Shown here one piece after another: positions 46,501 to 57,523 of a DNA stretch of 64,000 nt. The position numbers were made by a program, and so were the translations under genes. Position 1 is the first letter of the stretch, and every line of letters starts with the position of its first letter. The DNA is taken from the NCBI RefSeq assembly GCF_035083965.1, contig NC_089725.1, forward strand, positions 24,251,925-24,315,924, read 5' to 3'. This DNA is from Branchiostoma lanceolatum (lineage: Eukaryota > Chordata > Leptocardii > Amphioxiformes > Branchiostomatidae). Below the pieces are notes generated by a model. It saw only the letters and a program-made list of their open reading frames with translations. It had not been told where the DNA came from and searched no databases.

Positions 46501-49500
46501 AGGCTTCCTCTCAGATAACAACTTGGGATACAGGTCAGTTTTGACTACCTTTAAGGTAGCTGTTCCCTAGTACTGTACAATCATCAAACTTATTTTTCTA
46601 AATCTAAGTTTGATATTTCAGTGTTTTGAATTTTTTTAATGGCTTAAACATAACATGTTTTCTCATGCTTATCATAAGTTTGGAACTTAAGTCACACTGG
46701 TACTGCTGGCAAACCAATACCACTTTCTTCTCTAGCAGTTTAGAACAAAGAGAATACATGATGTGGAAATATCTATACCTGTCCTTGGTGCTGAAAGCTA
46801 TCTCGACTGAAGATGATGTAGATCTACGTTTTTGTTTTCATTCTTGTTGTTTTATAGGTGTTGATACCAACCTCTTGAAGTATGTTGGTGCCAAATCAGT
46901 GGAGGTGCCATCAGACCTGGTAAGTTTGTAACTTTATTCACCTCTCATAGCTTATTCAAAATTGATCCACGTCCGGAAAAACACTTTTGTTCATAATGGC
47001 TATAGTTGAAGGTTTGGTAGGGAGATTATCAAAACTAGGAATCAAATGGCAAGGCATTTTTTTACTAGCCTTTTATAAATCAAGTCTGGTGAGGAAAATA
47101 CTAACATTGACCTCTCAAACTCATTTGTAGGCAGTACACCCCCACCTTCAGAAAACATTGGTTGATGTTCGTAAGAAGAAGATGGAAGCGGGTACAGGTC
47201 TGGACTGGGCTACGGCAGAAGCACTTGCTGTGGGGTCTCTGTTGTATCAAGGTAAACACTTATTTATATCGATGCTATTATATATGTCTGCATGGAGGGG
47301 AAGAATTTGGTTTTGATAATGAAAGAGCAGAGCCTTTGCATCTAATGTGTTAATAATGTTGTTTTGTAAGAAAAATTTATATTATCTCACTGAACCTTTT
47401 CAGTGTTGTTTTACATGTCTGTCTGATTTCAAAAGGGAGAGAGATCGAGAGATGCCTTGAAGGCCTATGCCATCCACAAAAAGGCTGAAAATGGCTGAAG
47501 CTCTAGTAGTTGACTCTAAATCTGTTGATATTAACTCTAAGCTGTTCTCTCTTGAAGGATTTAACGTTCGCATCAGTGGGCAGGACGTTGGAAGAGGAAC
47601 CTTCAGCCACCGACACTTCATGCTGATTGACCAGAACGATGACAGGATGCACATTCCGCTGAACGACATTGTGGAGAACCAACCTGGATACCTGGAGGTG
47701 ATGTATTACGAAGGATGATACTGTAATATTTGGGGATAGGTGGCAGACACTGCTGTCACATTTTCTTCTTAGAGTATTTGGCACTTGCACTGTCAGCTTC
47801 CTCCTTACATCTAGTATGTTACTTTAACTGGTGTCACTTGTATGCATTTTTCATTCATCATATTGCGCAGTAAGGTGAATATATGTAGGTTTGCTTTCAT
47901 GCAAAGATTTTATTTTATCAGACTTTATTTGACATGCTTACTTTTTTCCGTAGGTGGCTAACAGCTCTCTATCAGAAGAGGCAGTTCTTGGGTTTGAGTA
48001 TGGCATGAGCATTGAGAGCCCCAAGAACCTGATTATATGGGAGGCACAGTTTGGAGACTTCTTCAATGGCGCTCAAGTCATCATAGACACCTTTGTGGCC
48101 TCTGGAGAAAGTATGTAAAATTTCATCTTTGCTGTGTTTGTAGATTCACATGTCTTCATCTGTAGGTTTATGTCGTATGGGAAAGATGAACTTATGATTT
48201 GCATGTCAGAACTTGAAAGATGGTAGCAGAAAACAATGAACCTTCTAGAGCCACTTTCAGTTGTTCCAATGTTATGTAAGTCTTCCATTTAGTGTGTAAG
48301 CAGTGTTTCCATGTACAGGCTAACATCAGCTGTTTGTATATCTGATGATTGTGTCAACATCCACCCTCTCACTAAAGGATGTTGACACAAGGAGGCCTAA
48401 TGGCCAACCATTTTCCCATCTGCTCTACAAGTAAAGTAAACACAGGAATTGCCAGTAGCTCTCTTGATTCTTTCTACATCAGCAGGTTTTGTCCACAGAA
48501 TACACACACTATTACACAGCTACAATGTTACAACAGTTACATACACTGAACATTTGTGAACTGTATTTGATTTTGGTACTGCTTTGTAGTTTCAACTTTC
48601 AAGTCAAAATCAAACAACGACAATTAAACATATCTGCATACAAGAGATTAAAGCAACATTTTACAAAAGGAAAAGACATTGAAATCGTCAGCACAAAAGA
48701 TCAGAAGCAAATTTCAGTAATCAGAAAGTAATGGAAACTCATGCCAACAATAGTCCCATAAAGAAATTACAGACTTATAACTGTCCATAGTTATAAGGGA
48801 TGCCATTTTATAAAATTCATGACTTGCATCTGAGACTGATGTAACTGTTACTATGATAGAAATATTGTAGTTTACACAAACTTGACAGTGTTTTGACTTC
48901 AAAGTCCTCTGATTTTCTCGGGAGTTGACCAGCCTTTGGTGAAAGCTAAATATTATAGATTTACCCTGGAACTGATGGTAGACAGTTCAATTTGCGATAT
49001 GTGTCCCACTGTGTTCCTTGATGCCCTGGACGAATGCCTGCTAACCGATATGTTGTTGTCCCGTCCCTCTTTTCCACAAATCTTGCAAAAAATGCTGCGA
49101 AATGTCTTTCTAAAAACTTTGTCCCTGTAGGCATATACAATAGGGTTAACAGCAGAATTTGTGAAAGGTAACATGTATACTAAAGCATAGAATGTCTTTG
49201 CATCCAATAGTATTGTTTCAGTGATAATTGTGAGCCACATGATTAGTATCATTGGTATCCAACATATGAGCAGGCAGCCCAAGATGATACTCAGAGTTTT
49301 TACAGCTTTTAGGGTGCCCAAGAATACATTCTGCTTCCGTTGCTCTGTTGTCATCATTGGTTGCACTGCTGAAATCCTCTGAGTCTGCCTTCGGGCTGCT
49401 CGGAAAACCAGGCCGTACATGACAAGGATGCAGAGGAGTGAGATGAAGACAGGGGTGATGAAAAAGTGACCGACGCTGTAGTGGTCAAATATGTCCATAA

Positions 49501-52500
49501 CGCTGCATTCTCCTGTCTTCAAAAACTTTTGTGGATAGCACAGGCCAAAAAGGTGTACAGAACCAAATACACAGGACATCAGCCACACAAGCACCAGTAG
49601 TCCCGTCCTGGCCTTCCAGGTCATGATGTTGTGGTAGTGAAGTGGCTTCATGACTGCTATGTAGCGGTCAATGGACAAGGCAAGCAGGTTGAAAACGGAG
49701 GCACAGAAGATGCTGATTAGTGTGATCCAGTAAAACAGGCAGTTTCCATAGTTTTCTGTTACAAGCGGATGCCCGTGGAGCGTGGAAAAGATGTGGAATG
49801 TTCCTGCAATCATACCGATGATCAAGTCTGCCACGGACAGGCTCACAATGTAAAAGTTGGTAGCAACTTGTAGCTTACGCGTGAAAGCAACGGCGATAAT
49901 GACGAGGCTGTTCCCTATCAGTGTGATCAGACATATGGGTCCATTCACAAACACAATCAGCAGTATTCTTGTTTGAACGCTCAAAAAGAGTTCATCTGTC
50001 CATTCTGATTTTCCATGGCAGGCCTCAGTTGTGTTTCTGATGGAGTCATTTTGTAGATATGAAAAGTTAGCGACTTTCACACATGAAGACATGCTTGTTT
50101 GACTTGTCAGTAATTGTTCTCCTTTAGAAAACTGATCCTTGCACCTAAGAACTTTCCAATTCTCACAGTCCTGTAATGCTGACTTGATTCAGGTGTTTAT
50201 CCTTATCGTTGGTACTTCTTCTTTGTCATATAATACTTTTGTCATAAGACAGCAAAGATGGGAGCTTACCTGCTCCTAGTCTTGATTGAGAGATTTCCTG
50301 CCTTGTCTTACCAACAATTTTCTCGAGGTCTTGAGATGCTCTAGAAGAGATGGTTGCTAGCAAAAAACCTGTCTTCTTCTGTAGCGGTGAATCTTTTGTC
50401 CAGCCAGCCTCTTTCTACATCTGTTGTGTCCCACAGTCTCACCACTTGTTTGAGTTAGCTTTGCTTTATATCCCGACATCAAGTGGCTATGTGACCAGTT
50501 CCACATAACGTGGCTGGTGCTTGTTTACCTTGCTAATGGGTGGTAATTTAGCTGGAAGGTAGCTATGGAAAAGTGTGGGAGGCAGTTTCCATATCGTTCT
50601 AGGAAACCTCATCACCTGTTTACTCTGCTCTTATAATTGTAAGTCATAATTTCTTCTGTCTGGACGATGATCATCAGAAACGTCATGGCAAAGGAATATA
50701 AGGGAACCGGAATCTAGTTATGCTCTGTATGACATCAGAGAAGTTGGAAAAACATGAATATTGATGTTCTACTCTTCTTGTTTTCACTTGGTTGTGCGTA
50801 AAAGACAACTCAATATTTGCAATCAATGAAATTGAATACTGTCACATAAATCACAGCACAAGTGATATGATTTATAGATAGTAAGCTATGTTTCTGAACT
50901 TAATTGGTCTTCTATTGTTAACTTTTGTAGGAAGCTATTCTTGTGTTATTTGGTTATTCTCAATCTCCATCTGTTTACACAGATCCTAAAACAGGTTACC
51001 TTTTAGGAATTGGGTTAAGAATAACTTGCACTTTAAATCTGCAAATACGCTTTTGTTGAAATTACAAACATGTTTATGTGTTGTCCATTCTACTTTTGAA
51101 AAGATCTTTCATGAAAAAGTGGAAAGAATCTGTATCTTATTTAGCCATACCAACATTGAGCTGAAGAAAAAGAAGAAAAGGAAATGCCAGCATGTCTTTT
51201 TCCTTGTAGCAATTATTTGAGTAATTTGTGTAATGTTTGTCTTAATTGTCCAGCAAAGTGGCTGCTACAGAGTGGGCTGACCATCTTACTGCCTCATGGT
51301 ATGGATGGGGCTGGACCAGAGCACTCTTCATGCAGGATAGAGAGATGGCTACAGGTTTGTACAATGCACTTAAAATATAACCTATGCTGACAAGCACTGT
51401 ACAGTCAAAATTGCCAGAGAAGACCACTCAGGGGACCAATAAAATCTGGTCTTTGTGGACAGGTGGTCACTAAACACTGAAACCTGATGTGCAAAACCTA
51501 GATTTAGTACTGTGTGCCACACATTGGCCCTTTTCAATCATTTCCATCACAATGTCCTGTCTAGAGGTATCTTGTCCTTCGTCTGCTCTAACTAGCCTGG
51601 TCCCAGTCTCTACGGGTCGGCTTGGGTGTGTTTTACCGGGCCCAGTCTGCTAAATTGACCCGTTTCTGTCAGTCTGTCTTAGCTGCTATATAGAGTTTCA
51701 CAGCCACCATAGTTTAGCAGCCACTGTAGTTTTGCCGCCACTGTAGGGAGGGAGCTAACTACCCCTCGGGCAGGCTAATCTGTCTGGGCGGGCGGGCATC
51801 ACTCCCAGCCCCGCAGAAAAACCGGAGAGCTCCCGACGGTATGGTTTCTAGGCTAGCTCTAACAGTTGTGAATTAACTTATGAGTTCAAGCTAACTTGTG
51901 TTTTCCTGTCACCCCCAGTTGTGCGACAGTAAGGAGGATGCAGTGGATGGAGATAACATCAACATGCAGGTGGTGAACCCCACCACACCTGCACAGTACT
52001 TCCACCTCCTCAGGAGACAGGTCAGGAGACTTGTGCTTCAGACATGTTGTACAATCACTGAGACACTAACAGTACTGTTGTGTCTTTTATGTTATGCCCA
52101 CATGTTTAAATGTACAAACAATAGTTAAGATCAGCTATGTGTAAAATTACAACTCTGACAAATGTGTAACTTTTTACAGGTGTTAAAGACCAATTAACTC
52201 TATCTGTTGGCAACAGATTAAATATTTGGTGCTGTGATCATGATTAATGGAAATGAAATTTACAATCCCATGTGACATTAGCACAGTGATTATTTAACAT
52301 CTTCCTCAACACACAGATGGTGAGGAACTTTAGAAAGCCTTTGGTAGTTGTTGGGCCCAAGATACTTCTCAGACTTCCAGTAAGTATACATCCTCTTTCT
52401 TGATGTACAATTAGTGCATGACTTGTATGGATTAATAAAGCAAGAAAACGTACATGTAGCTGTCAGAATGCTTCCATTGTTGTAAAATCAGTATGAATTG

Positions 52501-54715
52501 TATGTATGATTGTTCTTGCATCAATATTTAGAAAATTAATGTAATACATTGTCTGTAGGCTGCTACCTCCTCCCTGGAGGACATGGGACCAGGTACCTTC
52601 TTCAAGCCTGTAATAGGAGACAAAAGTGCAGACCAGACAAGGTAAAGCAGTATCATATTGTTCAAAGTGTTATATCATGTTTTGCTAGGGTAGTATTACA
52701 TTTGCTTACAATTGAAAAAGATGCACTGAAAGTGTCAAATAAAGATGTTGTATTCATGATTTTCTGTGAATTGGGTGCAAAAAATGAAAGTTGAACAGTG
52801 TTCATCCCTGATGCAGATTTTCCATTGTTTGCTACCTCAAGACTTAATAGTGGGAAGTTTGTATAGTTATGGTTATCTTTGCTGTTTTCAGAGTTACCAG
52901 AGTGGTGTTCTGTAGTGGTAAGCACTACTATGGTCTGGCTAAAGAGAGGGATGCCAGGGGTGCTGCTGATGTGGCAATCATCAGAATAGAGGTAAATGCA
53001 ACATGTGGGATAAAATTGCCCCTCTGTAATATTTGCAAGAACAAGAACCAAATAGACGGATAATGATTTATATTTGGGTTTTTTTCATGTCAAATGAAAT
53101 AGTAATAACTCTCAGAAAACCATTGTATTTTAGTAAGTTATTGAGTTCACTTGATATTTTGATGATGACTTTTGTAGAGGACTAAAATCCAGAATGACTT
53201 AACAAATTTAATTTCATCTAAGACTTGTATATGTTGTATTATTCTAGTAACATATACATATATAAGTGGTACATATTGAGTTTTATGACTTTTTTCTTCT
53301 CCATCAATACAGGAACTCTGTCCATTTCCAATGGAGGCAATCATGGAAGAAATGAAGAAATATTCCAAAGCTACAGGTAAGATCAACAAAAGGTGTGGTA
53401 TCTTTTGTCCTTTTGCCCATCAAATAGAATGAAGGTAAAATGTTTCAAAGACCATCTATACTCCACTTCTTAAGTGCAAACAGGTCTAACCCCCACAAAC
53501 AGTGAACAACAGACAATAAACCGGATGATGAGTGTGCTTCCAGTGGGGGTCTCATTCAAACTTTGATTTTGTTTTTGAAATATGTGACTTGTATTATTCT
53601 TCAACTCCCCACTTTAAACTAAGAACCTGGAATATTTGCCCTCCAGTGTCAACAGTTATGTTTGGTTTGCCCTCACCATTACACAAACCAAAACAAACAT
53701 TAAGTGGGAGTTGCATTAAGGTAGCCTAAATTGAATTTCTTGCCTCCTGCCTGGAAACTGTTGAGGTGTTTTGGCAGCATGCTGTTTTTGAAACAATCTA
53801 GAGGGGAACTTTGGGTGCATGCTTACATCATCACTTTAAATTCATAAACTCAAATGCACTTTGATGCTCATTTGTAGATGGGCAGTGCTTGGAAATCAAC
53901 CTGTTACATCTTCTTATCATCTTGGGAGACCTTTTTTTTTTACTTTTATCATGGACATAGCTTCCTTATGCTTTTTCTAAATATTCTCCATCAGATTACA
54001 GCAAAATGCATCATGGCCCGAATTAGGGGGAACATGTGCTTGAAATACATATCTAACGCCATAAAGAAAGTTTTATTTATTTATGTATTCTTTTACTAAG
54101 GTAGCTCCCTCAGTGGCTTGGCACTGATTGCAAAAGTTGCAGAATTTGTAATCATCATCTATTTTTTAATCCCACAGAATTCATTTGGAGTCAAGAGGAG
54201 CATAGGAACATGGGTGCATGGTCATTTGTTCATCCAAGATTTGAAAACCTTTTAGCATGCAAGGCAAGTATCTATGCACTTAATAATCACATTGTCATGT
54301 TACTTATCGAGACATCACATAAGAATATAAGTTTGTAAAAAAGACATTGTTGAGGGGAGGTTATTTCATTTTAAGTATTCTTTGATGATTGTTTTATCAA
54401 TGCAAGGAGGTAAGAAAAATGTATGAACCTACAATTGTCTGATGAAAAAAACATGCAAGTTTTCTTGATTCAACTCTGTCCTAGCCTACGTTAACGTGCC
54501 CTCCTTAAGAAGCAATTTCATGTGTTTCTTAAGTGAAACATAGCACATCAGATCATTTCAAAAACTATCATTGCACAGCTTAATACTCAAAATGTTTCCT
54601 TTTTTTTTGATAGCTGAAGTATGTGGGCCGTGGTGTCCTGGCAACCCCAGCTGTGGGAGTGGGGGAAGTACACCAGGCTGAGGCCAAGCAAGTCATCACA
54701 GACGCCTTTGCCTAG
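40513..54715 (+). CDS. DHTKD1: DHTKD1, mitochondrial 2-oxoadipate dehydrogenase E1 (complete)
   Basis: This ThDP-dependent E1 decarboxylates 2-oxoadipate in lysine, hydroxylysine and tryptophan breakdown in the mitochondrial matrix. Exons: 40513-40651, 41271-41391, 41983-42053, 42364-42467, 42848-42955, 43124-43235, 43646-43807, 44174-44247, 44440-44586, 44816-44931, 45240-45315, 45573-45658, 45986-46103, 46362-46533, 46858-46919, 47131-47251, 47558-47697, 47954-48110, 51254-51354, 51919-52020, 52317-52379, 52559-52641, 52892-52991, 53313-53376, 54178-54263, 54614-54715. They join in frame to 928 residues (human 919). The basic N-terminus looks like a transit peptide. Family blocks include [47 protein letters not shown] (ThDP/Mg fold), [30 protein letters not shown] and [11 protein letters not shown]. 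It is distinguished from OGDH by its shorter N-terminus and these DHTKD1-type blocks. The last intron begins with GC (AAG|GCAAGT). Intron 18 hosts an antisense GPCR gene. Confidence 0.97.
48953..50092 (-). CDS. intronless class A (rhodopsin-like) GPCR, nested in DHTKD1 intron 18
   Basis: A single open frame of 379 residues predicts a seven-helix plasma-membrane receptor. The short N-terminus has three N-glycosylation sequons (N9, N15, N20). Landmarks: GNSLVI in TM1, LSVAD in TM2, Cys118 and DRY (142-144) in TM3, Trp170 in TM4, cysteines 185 and 196 in loop 2, Pro in TM5 (ITPVF), CWIP (277-280) in TM6 and NPIVY (316-320) in TM7. Helix 8 ([12 protein letters not shown]) has cysteines that could be palmitoylated. 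Position 3.32 is Leu125, so it lacks the aspartate typical of amine receptors. [16 protein letters not shown] and [11 protein letters not shown] resemble the adenosine/melanocortin (MECA) group. However, the adenosine-receptor histidine in TM6 is replaced by Ile, so the ligand is unknown. It runs opposite to its host and, having no introns, may be retroposed. Confidence 0.9.
   Translation of the reverse strand: MSSCVKVANFSYLQNDSIRNTTEACHGKSEWTDELFLSVQTRILLIVFVNGPICLITLIGNSLVIIAVAFTRKLQVATNFYIVSLSVADLIIGMIAGTFHIFSTLHGHPLVTENYGNCLFYWITLISIFCASVFNLLALSIDRYIAVMKPLHYHNIMTWKARTGLLVLVWLMSCVFGSVHLFGLCYPQKFLKTGECSVMDIFDHYSVGHFFITPVFISLLCILVMYGLVFRAARRQTQRISAVQPMMTTEQRKQNVFLGTLKAVKTLSIILGCLLICWIPMILIMWLTIITETILLDAKTFYALVYMLPFTNSAVNPIVYAYRDKVFRKTFRSIFCKICGKEGRDNNISVSRHSSRASRNTVGHISQIELSTISSRVNL
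51593..51855. mobile_element. 263-bp element with TAGCCTGG/CTAGGCTA ends and exact 8-bp target duplication
   Basis: Both sides carry GCTCTAAC (51585-51592 and 51856-51863). The element starts TAGCCTGGTCCC and ends TTTCTAGGCTA; terminal inverted repeats are short (about 8 bp with one mismatch). The interior is GC-rich with repeated GCCACTGTAG motifs and a GGGCGGGCGGGC stretch. It has no coding capacity. It lies in DHTKD1 intron 19, just ahead of the exon at 51919. Confidence 0.8.
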
Positions 54716-55819
54716 CAGGATTTCAAGCTTGAGTGTATCATGAGGTCTTGTTTTATCATATCAGATGCTACATATCACAAAAATACAGCCCCTCCTCACC
54801 CTCAACATCAAGCATTTGTGATGTTTTTATCTATATCAATATTGGGAGAAGAGATTTAAGTTTTCCAAAAAGGAACTGTATGCTCAAAAATTGTGGATAT
54901 TAGCATCTCGAAGTTTATTAGCTTCTTAGCTTACATTTGTGGCTTTTGATAAAAGGTATTATGTATTAGAATTGGACTCAACCCCTGCAATCTGCATTAG
55001 CGAAGCCAAGCCAAGGAGAAGATTAGTTTGATATTCTCAGCAAATCCTTGGTAAAAGTGCCCTTGAAAGTCCTATAATGTCTTCACCACCCTTTCTTAAC
55101 TTTTAGTGGCATATAGGGTCAAAGTAGCCTGATTAAATTGTGTTTATAGTGGTCCGCCCAACTTTTGTCAGCCCCCTGTGGGGAGGGGTCCATTATAAAC
55201 ATGCACAGCAGGGATTGTATTACACAGAAGAGGATTTTAGATGATTTCCAGAGAATAGTTGTGATTTTGTTACAGCATGTTTATACTGTGTACGTGTGTG
55301 TAGTGTTTTGTCTTAAAATGAATGAACTTAAACAAAATCTCTTAGCTCCCAATTCTAAAATACAAATGGATTCATAATATTTATTGGGGGCATGCTTGCA
55401 TATTTTGTGTATAATAACATTTCAGCTGTGACATATCTCCACAGGAGACATGAAATAAGAGCAGAACCTTTTCTCTTTCAGCCTTGTTTAACGTCAGATT
55501 TATTGAACTGCAAAACACATTTACAATGTCCAACTTACATTTTGTAAGAATTGCAAGAGAAGGAAGGAAAGAGCATTTTCCTGTACTAGGACCAATGACC
55601 ATTATCTAATCAACAATGTTTCCAGTCAGTCAGTTTGTCTTTTACTTCACTTCATAATGTAGAATTGTGCAATTATGTTGTTACTTCATTAATTGATTCT
55701 AGTCTTACAAATGTGGAAACATAGTTTGAGATTGAAAAAATACTTACAGAACTTGAAGAAGGTGTTTTTGTTAATGTTATATTTTCTTACAATAACAGAC
55801 ATATTTCCATGAACAACAA
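54716..55819. other. 3' UTR space between convergent DHTKD1 and RNASEH2C; no gene seen
   Basis: This region holds the 3' ends of two converging genes. A poly(A) signal for RNASEH2C (AATAAA on the minus strand) is at 55499-55504. I could not pick a clear poly(A) signal for DHTKD1. No other coding sequence is convincing. Confidence 0.6.
55499..55504 (-). terminator. putative RNASEH2C polyadenylation signal
   Basis: AATAAA on the minus strand, 316 bp past the RNASEH2C stop codon and the first canonical hexamer I noticed downstream of it. A T/G-rich context follows. Confidence 0.4.
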
Positions 55820-56962
55820 CTAAGGTGACGAATCTTCAAGTTTAACTCTGGTGTGAGACCCATTTTGGCTGATGTTCCTGTCCACAGGTGCATGAATCTG
55901 AAAAGGAGAAAAAAAGTGATAATAAATTAATAAATGCATAGTAAAATATACATGTAACATTAAAATTCTTACCAAAAAAGTGCTAAACATGGTCATCAGA
56001 CTCCAGATGTGAAATTTTGACATACTGGTAACATATAGCATTTCACTTACTGCCTCGGAGATGTCTGGCCAATGCAAGGCCTTCTGCAGGGCATCATTCC
56101 TACTGGGAGGGGTCTCCATATTCCAGTAGGTAAACTCCTGGAACTTCTGCGCTGCATAAAATACTCTGGCCTGACAGATCACATGGACGGGAAAAATTGT
56201 CACATGTTATTCTAGTACTGACCAGTAATGATGTGGAATAACATTATGCCACTATCAATTAGGGGAGGGTGAAACAATAAAACAATAACGATAACGATAT
56301 TGAATAATAAAGTTTTAATTCAATCTACATGTGTATATCATTACCACTGAATTAAAATGATACAGAGTTTCAAAATGAAGTAAAATATTAAAATAAACAT
56401 TTATTTTGAATCAAATGAGAAAGATGTTGGGAGGACATCTGAAATGTCTGATATTTTCACATTGTAATCAAGTGATAAAGGTTGAATTAAAATTCTATTC
56501 TGTAATCTCACCTCCTCGTCTGATACTGCCTTGTGTTTTTCCTTCAGAACTAGCCCAGTGTAACCGTCTGGTAGGGTGATGTTCCCACCTCTTAGTTCCC
56601 GTCCACGAAACGATGCTTGGAGTACTTCATGCAAGTAAAAAGATAGTGTCAGTTGCAGAAAAATGTCAGCTATTTCAAAGCTATAAAATAATATCATAAC
56701 ATGGTAGGTGGGGGGGGGGGCGGTGGGTACAGAATGTCAACTGAAGAAAATGAGTGAATAACTTATAGGTAGTGAAGTTTTCTTGTTCCAGATAAAAAAA
56801 AAGTAGTAATTTTTCACCTCCTTGTCCGTCGTCCCTTATGCTCGGCGTGAAATACTGGGCCACCTGCGCGGGGCCGGTGTGCTCGATCTCGCACGGGAGA
56901 AGGTGCAACTTCGCCGGCGCTGTCTCACCATTCACCCCGCTCAGATCTACTTCAACAGACAT
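55820..56962 (-). CDS. RNASEH2C: ribonuclease H2 subunit C (complete, four exons)
   Basis: RNase H2 is a nuclear heterotrimer that cleaves RNA/DNA hybrids and removes single ribonucleotides from DNA; subunit C with B scaffolds the catalytic A subunit. Exons in coding order: 56818-56962, 56512-56624, 56051-56170, 55820-55897. They join in frame to 151 residues (human 164). Family blocks are LHLLPCEIEHTGPAQVAQYF near the start, ASFRGRELRGGNITLPDGYT with GLVLKE, then FQEFTYWNMETPPSRNDALQ and WPDISEAIHAPV. The variable acidic stretch seen in mammals between the second and third blocks is short here. The N-terminal ATG directly precedes a short acidic leader, as expected. It is convergent with DHTKD1 and divergent from the SMIM26-like gene. 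Confidence 0.93.
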
Positions 56963-57523
56963 GGTCGCGGTCAGAGAAGCTTCTGCTTACCCTCAGAGGT
57001 ACAAGATGGGATTCACGTTTACTGTGCGAGCCAGCAGATATTTTTTCTTCTTACAGGAACTGACACCACACTGCATGAAGATTTCCCGCGTTAACTTAGG
57101 TCAAAGGGCATTTGAGGTCTTTGGGGTATGGTCAATACCATTAAACTGTAGGGAATGTAAAATTTTGATACGTAGTCACCATTCATTAAAAAGGACCCAT
57201 GTAAACTACATAGTATCTATCATATTTTTTTATTACAAGAGACAATGAATTAATTTGTATGAGATACAGAATACTGTAGCTACTATTTGAAAATCAGCTA
57301 TGACCTTATGTGATTTATGCTTACCTTATACACAATGGTTTAGTCCTTACAATGGAGGAAAGCATGTGAACCTTCGTGTCTTCGACCTTCACGTGAAGTC
57401 GCACCTATATACCACGGCTAGCGAAATAGAGACCACGGTTACCGAAATAATAGGCGTCCTAGACGTCAAACAGGACAACAACAATCGTTAGCTGAACTAA
57501 ACTGAACTAAACTGTGATCCAGT
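56963..57523. promoter_or_regulatory. divergent promoter region between RNASEH2C and the SMIM26-like gene
   Basis: About 560 bp separate the two start codons, which point away from each other. The plus-strand gene begins in CCAGTATGGCGGACG, which matches a YY1-type ATGGCGG element overlapping the start codon. No TATA box is seen. Confidence 0.4.

Noticed and set aside
48350..48389. A 13-bp hairpin (TGTGTCAACATCC and complement) as another mini-element
   Set aside because: The stem is short, with no outer inverted ends and no flanking duplication.
48953..50092. Assignment of the GPCR as a biogenic-amine receptor
   Set aside because: Position 3.32 is leucine, not the aspartate that binds amines.
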